A DNA stretch of 64,000 nucleotides from Arcobacter siniprincipis (GTDB lineage: Bacteria; Campylobacterota; Campylobacteria; Campylobacterales; Arcobacteraceae). Both the position numbers and the translations under genes were made by a program. Position 1 is the stretch's first letter; every line of letters starts with the position of its first letter. The notes under the pieces are model-generated. The model made no database searches, was not told the origin of the DNA, and saw only the letters and a program-made list of their open reading frames with translations. This document shows, piece by piece, positions 53,868 through 60,746 of the stretch. The stretch is from the NCBI RefSeq assembly GCF_048571125.1, contig NZ_CP182343.1, positions 2,046,001 through 2,110,000 on the forward strand. Reading direction: 5' to 3'.

Positions 53868-54614
53868 TCAAATTTTTTTCCAGATAGTTTTACCCGTGGC
53901 ACAAACTTTATTTGTGCTTTTAATTTGAATAGTATGTACAAAAGAGTTTTCAGAACTATCCTTTTTTGTTGAAGATAAAAGCACATCACCATATTGAGCC
54001 TCTGATATAAAATGCCCATCTATAAAGTACAAATAATAGTTATTTAGTATCTCATTAGGTATTGATTCTATTAGCCATTGTAAATATCTAAGGTTATTAA
54101 CATGTTTGTTAGTATCAGTATCATACATATTAACTTTAAACTCTTTTCTATATTCAAAAGAATCAAGAGCTTCTATTTTATTACTTATATCATGTTCATG
54201 AGATACTGATTTGTCTGATGACCATCTTTTTAAAAAGTCTGGATGTATTCGTGTAGGTCTTCTTTTTTTTATATCATAAAAAAGCCATAAACCTCTAGCT
54301 CTTCCTATAATATTATAATTTTCATCATAAATGATATTTTCTCTAAATCCTCTGATAGTCTGATATTTTGATATCCAAGTTCTAATAATTATTTTTTCTT
54401 TGTATAAAGGATAGCGTTGCATTTGCATCATACCAGATAGCAATACCCATCCAAGATTTTCTGACATCAAAGATAAAAGATTATGCCCAGCATAATGACA
54501 ATGCTCAGCAGCAGTTTCTTGAAGCAAAGTCAATATAGCAATAGGAGAAGCTTCCCCTAATCTATTCATCTCAAAAAATCTCAATTCAAACTCTTTATCA
54601 AAATAGTTTTCCAC
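53868..54614 (-). CDS. Acyl-ACP thioesterase
   Basis: A 248-residue double hot-dog protein of the FatA/FatB-like acyl-ACP thioesterase family. It would release free fatty acids from acyl carrier protein in the cytoplasm. FEMNRLGEASPIAILTLLQETAAEHCHYAG, GWVLLSGMMQMQRYP and the catalytic-region YDTDTNKHVNNLRYLQWLIE match. The C-terminus is complete. Chain-length specificity unknown. Confidence 0.85.
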   Translation of the reverse strand: MENYFDKEFELRFFEMNRLGEASPIAILTLLQETAAEHCHYAGHNLLSLMSENLGWVLLSGMMQMQRYPLYKEKIIIRTWISKYQTIRGFRENIIYDENYNIIGRARGLWLFYDIKKRRPTRIHPDFLKRWSSDKSVSHEHDISNKIEALDSFEYRKEFKVNMYDTDTNKHVNNLRYLQWLIESIPNEILNNYYLYFIDGHFISEAQYGDVLLSSTKKDSSENSFVHTIQIKSTNKVCATGKTIWKKI

Positions 54615-54671
54615 AAAAACTCCTTTAGTAAATAGAATATATGCAATTTAATAAGTATTGTCAAGGGTAAA

Positions 54672-54833
54672 GAAAAAATCCCTAGATTTTCAATTGCTTT
54701 AGATAATAATTCTGCATTTTTTGGCATAACGATTAAATGCACATGATTTGTCATAAGACAGTAAGATATTATTTCTAATCCATACAGTTTGGATTGTGTA
54801 TATAGTATCTACTATTCTTCTTATTCTTGCCAT
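54672..54833 (-). pseudogene. Remnant of a REP-associated Y1 (HUH) transposase
   Basis: From ATG 54833 (AGGAG site) the first codons read MARIRRIVDTIY, the typical start of RAYT/IS200-like transposases. After an internal deletion and frame change, the other frame gives ISYCLMTNHVHLIVMPKN and AELLSKAIENLG, containing the His-x-His metal motif. The catalytic tyrosine and the rest of the usual length (200 residues or more) are gone. Immobile debris. The GGTATCCTGTCCCC-like sequences nearby are the repeats this class of enzyme acts on. Confidence 0.72.
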
Positions 54834-54910
54834 TTTTAATCTCCTATATTTTAGATATTAAAAATGATACAACAATAAAATTTACTTATTTAAAAATATT
54901 ACATTTTGCA

Positions 54911-54939
54911 ATTAATTAGTATCCTGTCCCCGGAATTTT
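54911..54939 (+). repeat. Dispersed repeat fragment beside the transposase remnant
   Basis: ATTAATTAGTATCCTGTCCC followed by CGGAATTTT. It shares the TATCCTGTC and GAATTT core with the copies at 53.8, 57.5 and 58.4 kb, and lies 78 bases 5' of the transposase remnant start. Confidence 0.55.
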
Positions 54940-54961
54940 ACCCAGAATTTTTTTCTAAATA

Positions 54962-55024
54962 TAACGTTTGAGTTGAGAAATATTTGAGCTGCAGGGCCAA
55001 ATATTTCTCTCCAATGATTTGTTA
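54962..55024 (-). other. attC-like recombination site, site 2
   Basis: On the minus strand the site begins TAACAAATC and ends CAAACGTTA, with a 12-base perfect inner stem (GAGAAATATTTG/CAAATATTTCTC, plus-strand 54975-54986 and 54998-55009) and an 11-base loop. Outer TAAC/GTTA cores, imperfect outer arms and position five bases after the stop of the ORF ending at 55029 match the geometry of integron attC sites. The inner stem is longer and more perfect than in most. Confidence 0.55.
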
Positions 55025-55028
55025 GACC

Positions 55029-55538
55029 TTAGTTTATAGTTATTTCTTTTATCGATCCATCTTCAAATTTCATAATTTTTATTTTTTTACTAAAATTACC
55101 ATCTATTATTATTGTCTGATTAGTAATTGAAATTTGATTAGCTTGAATTGTATTTTTTTGATTTGAACTTGATAAGTTGAATAAAAATATAATACCAAAT
55201 ACAATCCCTAAAAATAAAGTTATTGTTACACAGGTAAAGGTGCTTTTTGTATCTTTTTGTTTTATGGCATCTTCTTCACTTCTATACACTTTATTAATTA
55301 GTAGATTTAAATTTATTATCGACCAAACTAAAGTAATTAACCAAAAGAAGATTGAAATATAGAAATAATACTTATTTGAAGTATTAACTTGATCATGGAA
55401 TGTTAATAATCCAGTCATCAAAATAGTAACAACAACTACAATTAATTTTAGAGATTCTATCAAATAATCAGTTGCTTTAATTTTATCTTGATCAATAGGC
55501 ACTTCCAAATCCTTTCTTCTCACAAGGGTAAATGTCAC
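55029..55538 (-). CDS. Small membrane protein of unknown function (cassette gene?)
   Basis: 169 residues with three membrane helices: LIESLKLIVVVVTILMTGLLTF, YYFYISIFFWLITLVWSIINLNLL and FTCVTITLFLGIVFGIIFLF. A short beta-rich tail (IIIDGNFSKKIKIMKFEDGSIKEITIN) follows. No family recognised. Its start lies inside the upstream ORF (47-base overlap), so the two are coupled. The attC-like site follows the stop by five bases. A small pore-type effector is conceivable but unsupported. Confidence 0.5.
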   Translation of the reverse strand: MTFTLVRRKDLEVPIDQDKIKATDYLIESLKLIVVVVTILMTGLLTFHDQVNTSNKYYFYISIFFWLITLVWSIINLNLLINKVYRSEEDAIKQKDTKSTFTCVTITLFLGIVFGIIFLFNLSSSNQKNTIQANQISITNQTIIIDGNFSKKIKIMKFEDGSIKEITIN

Positions 55539-55854
55539 TATTACATTTTAGTAATGCTTGGCTTTCTAATGCGCTAGATTCTGTCATCATCATTGTTCTT
55601 GAATATTTCCTATAAATAAGTTGTGCATAATTTTTTGTTAATGCACTTAGTATCATTTTGTGTTTAGAAAGTTTTCTATTTCTTATTGCTTTACCCAATC
55701 TAGTATTAGATTCTAAATCTTGATTAATTGTTAATTCAATGGCATCAAAATCAAATATATCTTGGAGTGTTTGAATTTCTTGATTGCTTAATTTCATTCC
55801 AAATTTTCGTAATTCATTTTCAAAAATACCTGTTACAAAACTTTTTACATTCAT
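55492..55854 (-). CDS. Small helical protein of unknown function (cassette gene?)
   Basis: 120 residues, largely alpha-helical and charged (ENELRKFGMKLSNQEIQTLQDIFDFDAIEL, RNRKLSKHKMILSALTKNY). The start is 24 bases after the attC-like site at 55878, the usual distance in cassettes. It overlaps the membrane protein gene by 47 bases, so the two may form a pair (for example regulator and effector). No family recognised. Confidence 0.5.
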   Translation of the reverse strand: MNVKSFVTGIFENELRKFGMKLSNQEIQTLQDIFDFDAIELTINQDLESNTRLGKAIRNRKLSKHKMILSALTKNYAQLIYRKYSRTMMMTESSALESQALLKCNSDIYPCEKKGFGSAY

Positions 55855-55877
55855 AATATTCCTTTGTTTTAGTAGTA

Positions 55878-55967
55878 TAACGCTTAGAACAGTTGCAAAA
55901 TATTTGGCACTACATTTTGCGAAGCGAAATTCGTGACAATTATTTTGTCAATTGATTCGTCTTGTTA
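55878..55967 (-). other. attC-like recombination site, site 1
   Basis: On the minus strand the site begins TAACAAGACG and ends AAGCGTTA. The arms CAGTTGCAAAATATTTGGCAC (plus strand 55890-55910) and GTGACAATTATTTTGTCAATTG (55933-55954) pair over most of their length with one bulged base. The spacer ends in a small TTTTGC/GCGAAA stem. The TAACAA...GCGTTA boundaries match those of Vibrio VCR-type attC sites. The stop of the 55940 ORF lies 28 bases inside the site. Confidence 0.6.
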
Positions 55968-56950
55968 TGTTTATCTGAACTAATTTCTGAAATTTTATTT
56001 TCAATAATTTTAAGGCTATCTTCACCATCGTCATAAGTGAATTTTTTGCTTTTTATTCTTTCAATGAGTTTCATTAGCGATATAAGTTTTTTCATTTGAT
56101 ATATTATAATATTAGCTCTAAAAACATTATGTTCACCAGCTATAGCCCAAGTTAATTTCTTTTCTCTCATTTTAGTGTAGCTTTCTTCAGAATCTTTTAT
56201 TGTTGATCTTGAAAATATATCTGATATCACTTCACTTTTCTTTTTTCCTATATTTAAAAAATACAATAATAAATCAGGTTCTATACCCACCTCTTCCATA
56301 CAAGATTGCTCAACTATATTATTTCTCTCCCAAATATCATTTGAGCCTGACGACACACCAGATTCGTATCTTAAGATGTCGTTCAAGAAATCATATGTCT
56401 TTTCTATGTGCATAGTTAGTACACAATCGTTGCTAATAGAATCTGGATTAATTAACAAAGTAGAATGAATATTGCAAAGTAATGACTCTATAAAAGTATC
56501 TATCTCAATAATTATTTCATTTAGTTTATTAGTCTTACTTTCCTCTATCAAATATTGCTCATGAATAGCTGATTTATCTCTACGTTTATTTTCCATCTCG
56601 TTCAATCTGGTATGAATCCAAGTTAAAACCTTTTCAGACTCATTCATAACTTCTAATGTTGCTTGACAGAGTAAAGTCTCATTGGTGAAAGATTTAAGCC
56701 TAGTCCAATTGTTAAACATAGCGCTATGCTTTCTCTTTAATTCATCATTTTCATATTTCGCAAAGGCTTCTGTGATAGATGAATGAATGGCAGTAATAAC
56801 TGGGCTGAAGTTATAAATTACAGGAAGTTCTTTTTTATCTTCTGAAAGGAGTTCAATAAAGCTACCGATACCTCGATCATCAATCTGTTTTATATATTTA
56901 TTATCATTGTCATTATAAATTAGAGATCTAACCCTAAATGAACTTTTCAT
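55940..56950 (-). CDS. Hypothetical protein (cassette gene?)
   Basis: 336 residues, soluble, mostly helical, not recognised. Clusters include TWIHTRLNEMENKRRDKSAIHEQYLIEE and RANIIIYQMKKLISLMKLIERIKSKK. No catalytic motif, signal or membrane segment is seen. Its codon use looks less AT-biased than the neighbouring housekeeping genes (for example CAC, GTC, CGT codons). It ends within the attC-like site, which suits a gene cassette. The upstream 740-base stretch could hold its promoter, but none is clear. Confidence 0.5.
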   Translation of the reverse strand: MKSSFRVRSLIYNDNDNKYIKQIDDRGIGSFIELLSEDKKELPVIYNFSPVITAIHSSITEAFAKYENDELKRKHSAMFNNWTRLKSFTNETLLCQATLEVMNESEKVLTWIHTRLNEMENKRRDKSAIHEQYLIEESKTNKLNEIIIEIDTFIESLLCNIHSTLLINPDSISNDCVLTMHIEKTYDFLNDILRYESGVSSGSNDIWERNNIVEQSCMEEVGIEPDLLLYFLNIGKKKSEVISDIFSRSTIKDSEESYTKMREKKLTWAIAGEHNVFRANIIIYQMKKLISLMKLIERIKSKKFTYDDGEDSLKIIENKISEISSDKHNKTNQLTK

Positions 56951-57443
56951 ATTATCTCCATTTTGTAAACATAACTATTTATTAGTAATACATTATGTAT
57001 TAATTACATCTAAAACTACCTAATAGTTTTACACTTACAATGTTAACCTATTAAATATAAATAAATACCTAAAATAAAGTCTTTTAAATAAAAACATTGC
57101 ATATTGCAATACTTTTTACAATATTTCTGAACTCTTTATATAATTTTTATGTTAGATTATTGCCGTATATCCTTAATAGTTTATCACTTTATATATCTAT
57201 TAAGCAAAAATCGTAATAGTTTAACAATATGTTAAATATATCAGAAGAGTATTGTGGGTAAAAAATTACTTGATATTATGAGAGAAAAAATAAGATTTTA
57301 TAAAAAGAACTATATAAAAATCTACGCGAAAAGTTTGCCTTGTGCTAAAAAGCACAAGTTTTCCTTTTCTTCTATGCCCTTTCAGGGTCACGCTTTGTTA
57401 CTTTTTCCAACGATAAAATAAGTAACCAAAAAATCTGTTTTTC

Positions 57444-57468
57444 AATTGCTATCGCTAAAGTTAGCTTT
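57444..57468 (+). repeat. Short direct repeat, copy A
   Basis: AATTGCTATCGCTAAAGTTA followed by GCTTT. A second copy with four differences occurs in the same orientation at 58420-58444, on the other side of the HEPN gene. Confidence 0.5.
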
Positions 57469-57488
57469 CAATTGTTTTGTTATTTTTC

Positions 57489-57559
57489 TATGAGATTAAG
57501 TGAACTTTTTCTATTTAGAGTTTTAATACAGAAAACTTAATTTTAATTATATATCCTCG
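57489..57559 (+). repeat. Dispersed repeat, copy 2
   Basis: TATGAGATTAAGTGAA, a spacer, then ACTTAATTTTAATTATATAT and CCTCG. Same block order as at 53771-53820, which shows a duplicated element of about 70 bases. Confidence 0.55.
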
Positions 57560-57636
57560 TATCTCTATGATGTAATAAACTAAGTTTGATTTCAGAAAAG
57601 TTACCATATGGGGTCTAAGGCCTATTTCTAGCCATC

Positions 57637-57695
57637 AATCATCTACTTATAGCGATAATTCTCCCGCAAAGTAAATTATTACCTCGTAGTTGTTA
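57637..57695 (-). other. Possible decayed attC-like site
   Basis: Minus-strand TAACAACTAC at the HEPN gene stop (the stop TAA is part of the box), with partial pairing to GTAG and AATTAT 20-40 bases further. The expected terminal GTTA is missing (GATT at that place). This may be chance. Confidence 0.22.
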
Positions 57696-58250
57696 TGTGC
57701 TTTTTCTATCATACAATACATTATTTCTATGGTCCCAAAAATCATATAAATTAGACCTAGTTCTAAGTATCAGTTCTATAATTTTCTGTAAAGATTCTTC
57801 TGTGAATTGTACGTACTCTTGTTGCATGCCTTTTTTTGACATTTTAAGTCTAACAAAAGCATATCCTTCTTCATTAGTACTTTGCCAATTAGCATGTGCA
57901 ACAAGATTACGTAATCTAGCAGATTCTTTTAAATCATTTATAAGTCTTTCATATCCTTCAAGTTCCTTACCTAAAGAAAATTGAAAGTCATCACAAAATC
58001 TTTTTAATAAATCTATTTTTGCAGAAAATCCCATTTTATTTAAAACAATTAAGCCTGTTGAATCTGTACGATCTGTAAAGTTTTCACAAAGCACTGAATC
58101 TAATGAACTTTCAAGAGAATTGAAATACATTATAATTAATCCAATAAATGGAATTGCATTTTCTATGTATTCTTCAGCTTTTTCTTCATTATCAATTTCA
58201 TGAGAAAGGTGTTGCATAAATTCTGTTAGTTTTGTTTTTGTATAGTTCAC
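57693..58250 (-). CDS. HEPN-domain-like protein
   Basis: 185 residues, all-helical, with the R-x4-H signature of HEPN RNases (R114-N-L-V-A-H119 in ARLRNLVAHANW) after an amphipathic pair of helices (FIGLIIMYFNSLESSLDSVL, SAKIDLLKRFCDDFQ). HEPN domains of this size occur as toxins, abortive-infection effectors and RNA nucleases. No MNT or other antitoxin partner is adjacent, so it is an orphan here. It sits inside the repeat- and attC-rich region, flanked by copies of short repeats. Confidence 0.68.
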   Translation of the reverse strand: MNYTKTKLTEFMQHLSHEIDNEEKAEEYIENAIPFIGLIIMYFNSLESSLDSVLCENFTDRTDSTGLIVLNKMGFSAKIDLLKRFCDDFQFSLGKELEGYERLINDLKESARLRNLVAHANWQSTNEEGYAFVRLKMSKKGMQQEYVQFTEESLQKIIELILRTRSNLYDFWDHRNNVLYDRKST

Positions 58251-58370
58251 AAACTTCCTTCTGTCACATAACTATTTATTGATTCTGTATTATATAAATA
58301 AAGTACTTAAATCCACTAGTTTAGTATATATTGATATAAAGAGCATATTTTAGGCATGTTTATAAATAAA

Positions 58371-58444
58371 GATTCTGGGGATAGTATATATAATTAACTA
58401 TATAGTCAAAAATGTTTCTAATTGCTATTGCTAATGTAAGCTTT
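58371..58444. repeat. Inverted and direct repeat copies near HEPN gene
   Basis: 58371-58396 reads, inverted, TTAATTATATATACTATCCC plus CAGAATC, a diverged copy of the TATATATCCTGTC block. 58420-58444 is direct copy B of the AATTGCTAT..GCTAA repeat. Confidence 0.5.
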
Positions 58445-58459
58445 TATTTGTATTTAAAA

Positions 58460-58711
58460 TTATCGGTGTAAAATCAGCTCATTATCAGTAGGATTTAATT
58501 TTATTAAAATAATATCATAAAAATAAGCTAGTGCCTCAAGCAATGAACCAATTATAAGAAAAATAAATGGCAAATTAATTGGAGTATTGTCTAAAAAGAA
58601 AGTCATAATAAGACCTAAAATACATAAACCTGCCAATAAATGAACAATTCTCAAAAATAATCCTCTTATTAACATCATAGGGTAAAACAATAACGATTTA
58701 AGTATTTTCAT
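58460..58711 (-). CDS. Small membrane protein of unknown function
   Basis: 83 residues with an amphipathic N-terminus (MKILKSLLFYPMMLIRGLFL), then IVHLLAGLCILGLIMTFF and FIFLIIGSLLEALAYFYDIILI as two membrane helices. AGGAAATAAAT precedes the ATG. No family recognised. It ends 16 bases after a repeat copy (58420-58444). The hairpin at 58763 lies between this gene and guaA. Confidence 0.55.
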   Translation of the reverse strand: MKILKSLLFYPMMLIRGLFLRIVHLLAGLCILGLIMTFFLDNTPINLPFIFLIIGSLLEALAYFYDIILIKLNPTDNELILHR

Positions 58712-58762
58712 ATTTATTTCCTAATTTATATTCTTTTTCTAAAATTAAAAGTTTGCTTTAGA

Positions 58763-58821
58763 TTGTGCTGGATTTAGATGAAGATGTACAACTAGTACCT
58801 CGAAATCTAAATCCAGTGCAA
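58763..58821 (+). ncRNA. Long RNA-like hairpin between guaA and next gene
   Basis: Arms TTGTGCTGGATTTAGATG (58763-58780) and AATCTAAATCCAGTGCAA (58804-58821) pair at 17 of 18 positions if the transcript is the plus strand. Two of these are G-U pairs that would be A-C mismatches on the minus strand. A small inner stem GTAC/GTAC (58786-58789 and 58795-58798) closes the 23-base loop. No U-tract follows, so a terminator is unlikely. This could be a structured RNA or a DNA cruciform. Function unknown. Confidence 0.45.
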
Positions 58822-58842
58822 GATGAAGTAAAATTTAAATTT

Positions 58843-60378
58843 TTACTCCCATTCGATTGTTGCAGGTGGTTTGCTCGAAATATCATACACAACTCTGTTT
58901 ATTCCATCAACCTCATTGATGATTCTTCTACTAATCGTCTCTAATATATCATGTGGAATATGTGCAAATGTTGCTGTCATACCATCTGTTGCTTCTACTA
59001 TTCTTACACAAACCGTGTTGTCATAAGTTCTGTTATCACCCATAACTCCTACTGATTTTACATTTAGTAGTACTGTAAAGGCTTGCCATGTTTTATCATA
59101 ATATCCAGTTGCTCTTAGAACATCTAACATGATAACATCTGCTTTTCTTAAAAGCTCTAGGTCTGGTTTATTTACATCTCCCATGATTCTAATAGCAAGT
59201 CCAGGTCCAGGGAAAGGGTGTCTTCCTATCATATCTTTTGGAATACCAAGTTCAAGTCCTAGAAGTCTTACTTCATCTTTGAAGATTTCTCTTAATGGCT
59301 CGATTAAATCAAATGTCATCCAATCTGGAAGTCCACCAACATTGTGGTGAGATTTGATAGTTTTTGAAGGACCTTTTACTGATACTGATTCGATAACATC
59401 TGTATATAAAGTCCCTTGTGCTAAGAATTCTATACCATCATGTTTTTTTGCCTCTTCATCAAATACTTTGATAAATGTTTCACCGATGATTTTTCTTTTA
59501 GTTTCTGGGTCTGTTACACCTGCTAGTTTACTTAAGAATTGTTCACTTGCATCAACTGTGATTAAAGGAACACCTCTTGCTTTAAACATAGCTTCTACTT
59601 GTTCTCTCTCATTTGCTCTTAAAAGTCCATTATCAACAAAAACTGGGATTAATTGATCTCCTATTGCTTCTGCTAAAAGAGTAGCAACTACAGAAGAATC
59701 AACTCCTCCTGATACACCACAAAGAACTTTTTTATCTCCAACTTGATCTTGGATTTTTTTGATTTGTTCTTTTGCAAAAGAACCCATGTTCCATGTGCTT
59801 TCACAATCACAAATATATTTTGCAAAGTTTTTAAGTAGTTTTGCACCCTGCTCTGAGTGATATACTTCTGGATGAAATTGGAAAGCGTAAACTAATCTAT
59901 CCAAGTCAGCAATAGCTGCATAAGGTGAGTTTTCACTTGTTGCGATTTTTTCAAATCCTTCAGGAATAGTTTCTACTCTATCACCATGGCTCATCCATAC
60001 AGTTTGCCCATCTATAGTATCTCTAAAAATATCACTTTGTTTTTCAAAATTTAATTTTGCTTTTCCATATTCATGATGATCAGCTGGTATTACACTTCCA
60101 CCAAAATATTGAGAAATAAGTTGCATACCATAACAAATACCTAAAATCGGTAATCCAAGCTCAAAAATTTTGCTATCTGGATGATATGAATCTTTTGCAT
60201 AAACAGATGCTGGTCCACCACTTAAAATTATACCTTTTGGAGTTCTAGCCTTTATATCTTCTATACTTTCACTATATGGAACAATTTCAGAGTAAACTCC
60301 TGCTTCTCTTAGTTTTCTTGCTATGATTTGAGTATATTGACTACCAAAATCTAATACAACGATTGGTACATGTTTCAT
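58843..60378 (-). CDS. guaA: GMP synthase (glutamine-hydrolysing)
   Basis: 511-residue enzyme that aminates XMP to GMP using glutamine. It has an N-terminal class I glutamine amidotransferase (VLDFGSQYTQIIARKLRE, GICYGMQLISQYFGG with the catalytic Cys, FQFHPEVYHS with His/Glu) and the ATP-pyrophosphatase domain (VLCGVSGGVDSSVVATLL, the SGGxDS loop). The dimerisation C-terminus includes RPVRIVEATDGMT-like residues and PPATIEWE. It is monocistronic. The start ATG 60378 has AAGGAAAATAATAA upstream. Confidence 0.97.
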   Translation of the reverse strand: MKHVPIVVLDFGSQYTQIIARKLREAGVYSEIVPYSESIEDIKARTPKGIILSGGPASVYAKDSYHPDSKIFELGLPILGICYGMQLISQYFGGSVIPADHHEYGKAKLNFEKQSDIFRDTIDGQTVWMSHGDRVETIPEGFEKIATSENSPYAAIADLDRLVYAFQFHPEVYHSEQGAKLLKNFAKYICDCESTWNMGSFAKEQIKKIQDQVGDKKVLCGVSGGVDSSVVATLLAEAIGDQLIPVFVDNGLLRANEREQVEAMFKARGVPLITVDASEQFLSKLAGVTDPETKRKIIGETFIKVFDEEAKKHDGIEFLAQGTLYTDVIESVSVKGPSKTIKSHHNVGGLPDWMTFDLIEPLREIFKDEVRLLGLELGIPKDMIGRHPFPGPGLAIRIMGDVNKPDLELLRKADVIMLDVLRATGYYDKTWQAFTVLLNVKSVGVMGDNRTYDNTVCVRIVEATDGMTATFAHIPHDILETISRRIINEVDGINRVVYDISSKPPATIEWE

Positions 60379-60477
60379 TTATTATTTTCCTTCATATTTT
60401 ACACTTCTTGGTGTTTAGATATTACAATTTTTAATGAGGGATTTTATCTAAATAGTTGTAAAAAATTGGTTAAGCGA

Positions 60478-60666
60478 TTATTTCATCTTTTTTTCTTGAA
60501 GATTTGTTTTCCCACATTTGGGACAAGGATTTCCAGGGTTGCTATAACAAGAGTAACAAAACATAGCATCACAACCTTCACAAGTATGTTTACAATGCTT
60601 ACAGACATAAGTTCTTGCTCTTTTAAATTTTTCTTTTTTAGAAGTTCTAAAAATCCAAGAAAACAT
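60478..60666 (-). CDS. Small zinc-ribbon protein
   Basis: A 62-residue protein with three CxxC-type pairs: VCKHCKHTCEGC, MFCYSCYS and PCPKCGKT. It may hold two zinc ions. AAAAGGAGTTTCA precedes the ATG. It is located directly downstream of the nadB-nhaD terminator, so it is transcribed separately. Function unknown. Confidence 0.7.
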   Translation of the reverse strand: MFSWIFRTSKKEKFKRARTYVCKHCKHTCEGCDAMFCYSCYSNPGNPCPKCGKTNLQEKKMK

Positions 60667-60685
60667 TGAAACTCCTTTTAATAAA

Positions 60686-60719
60686 AAAAGGCTACTAAGA
60701 AAAAACTTAGTAACCTTTT
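60686..60719 (-). terminator. Terminator of the nadB-nhaD operon
   Basis: Minus-strand stem AAAAGG.TACTAAG/CTTAGTA.CCTTTT (one mismatch) with a six-base loop about 28 bases after the nhaD stop, followed by TTTTTTTATT on the minus strand. Confidence 0.7.
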
Positions 60720-60746
60720 ATTTTGTTTATTGATAAACTATATAGT

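Larger units (their letters stand above)
56951..57692. other. Long intergenic region with hairpins and repeat copies
   Basis: 742 bases without a convincing gene. Contents: a perfect palindrome TTTAACA-ATA-TGTTAAA (57221-57237); an intrinsic-terminator-like hairpin CTTGTGCT-AAAA-AGCACAAG (57339-57358) followed by TTTTCCTTTT; a repeat copy (57489-57559); a further repeat (57444-57468); and a decayed attC candidate (57637-57695). The rest is AT-rich. Confidence 0.6.

Noticed and set aside
57637..57695. Third attC site at the HEPN gene stop
   Set aside because: The TAACAA box is there, but the partner GTTA is missing and pairing is patchy; kept only as a low-confidence candidate feature.
54615..58459. 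Integron integrase or complete insertion sequence in the repeat-rich region
   Set aside because: No tyrosine recombinase, DDE or intact Y1 gene occurs; only a truncated transposase remnant is present, so I report attC-like sites without an integron platform.
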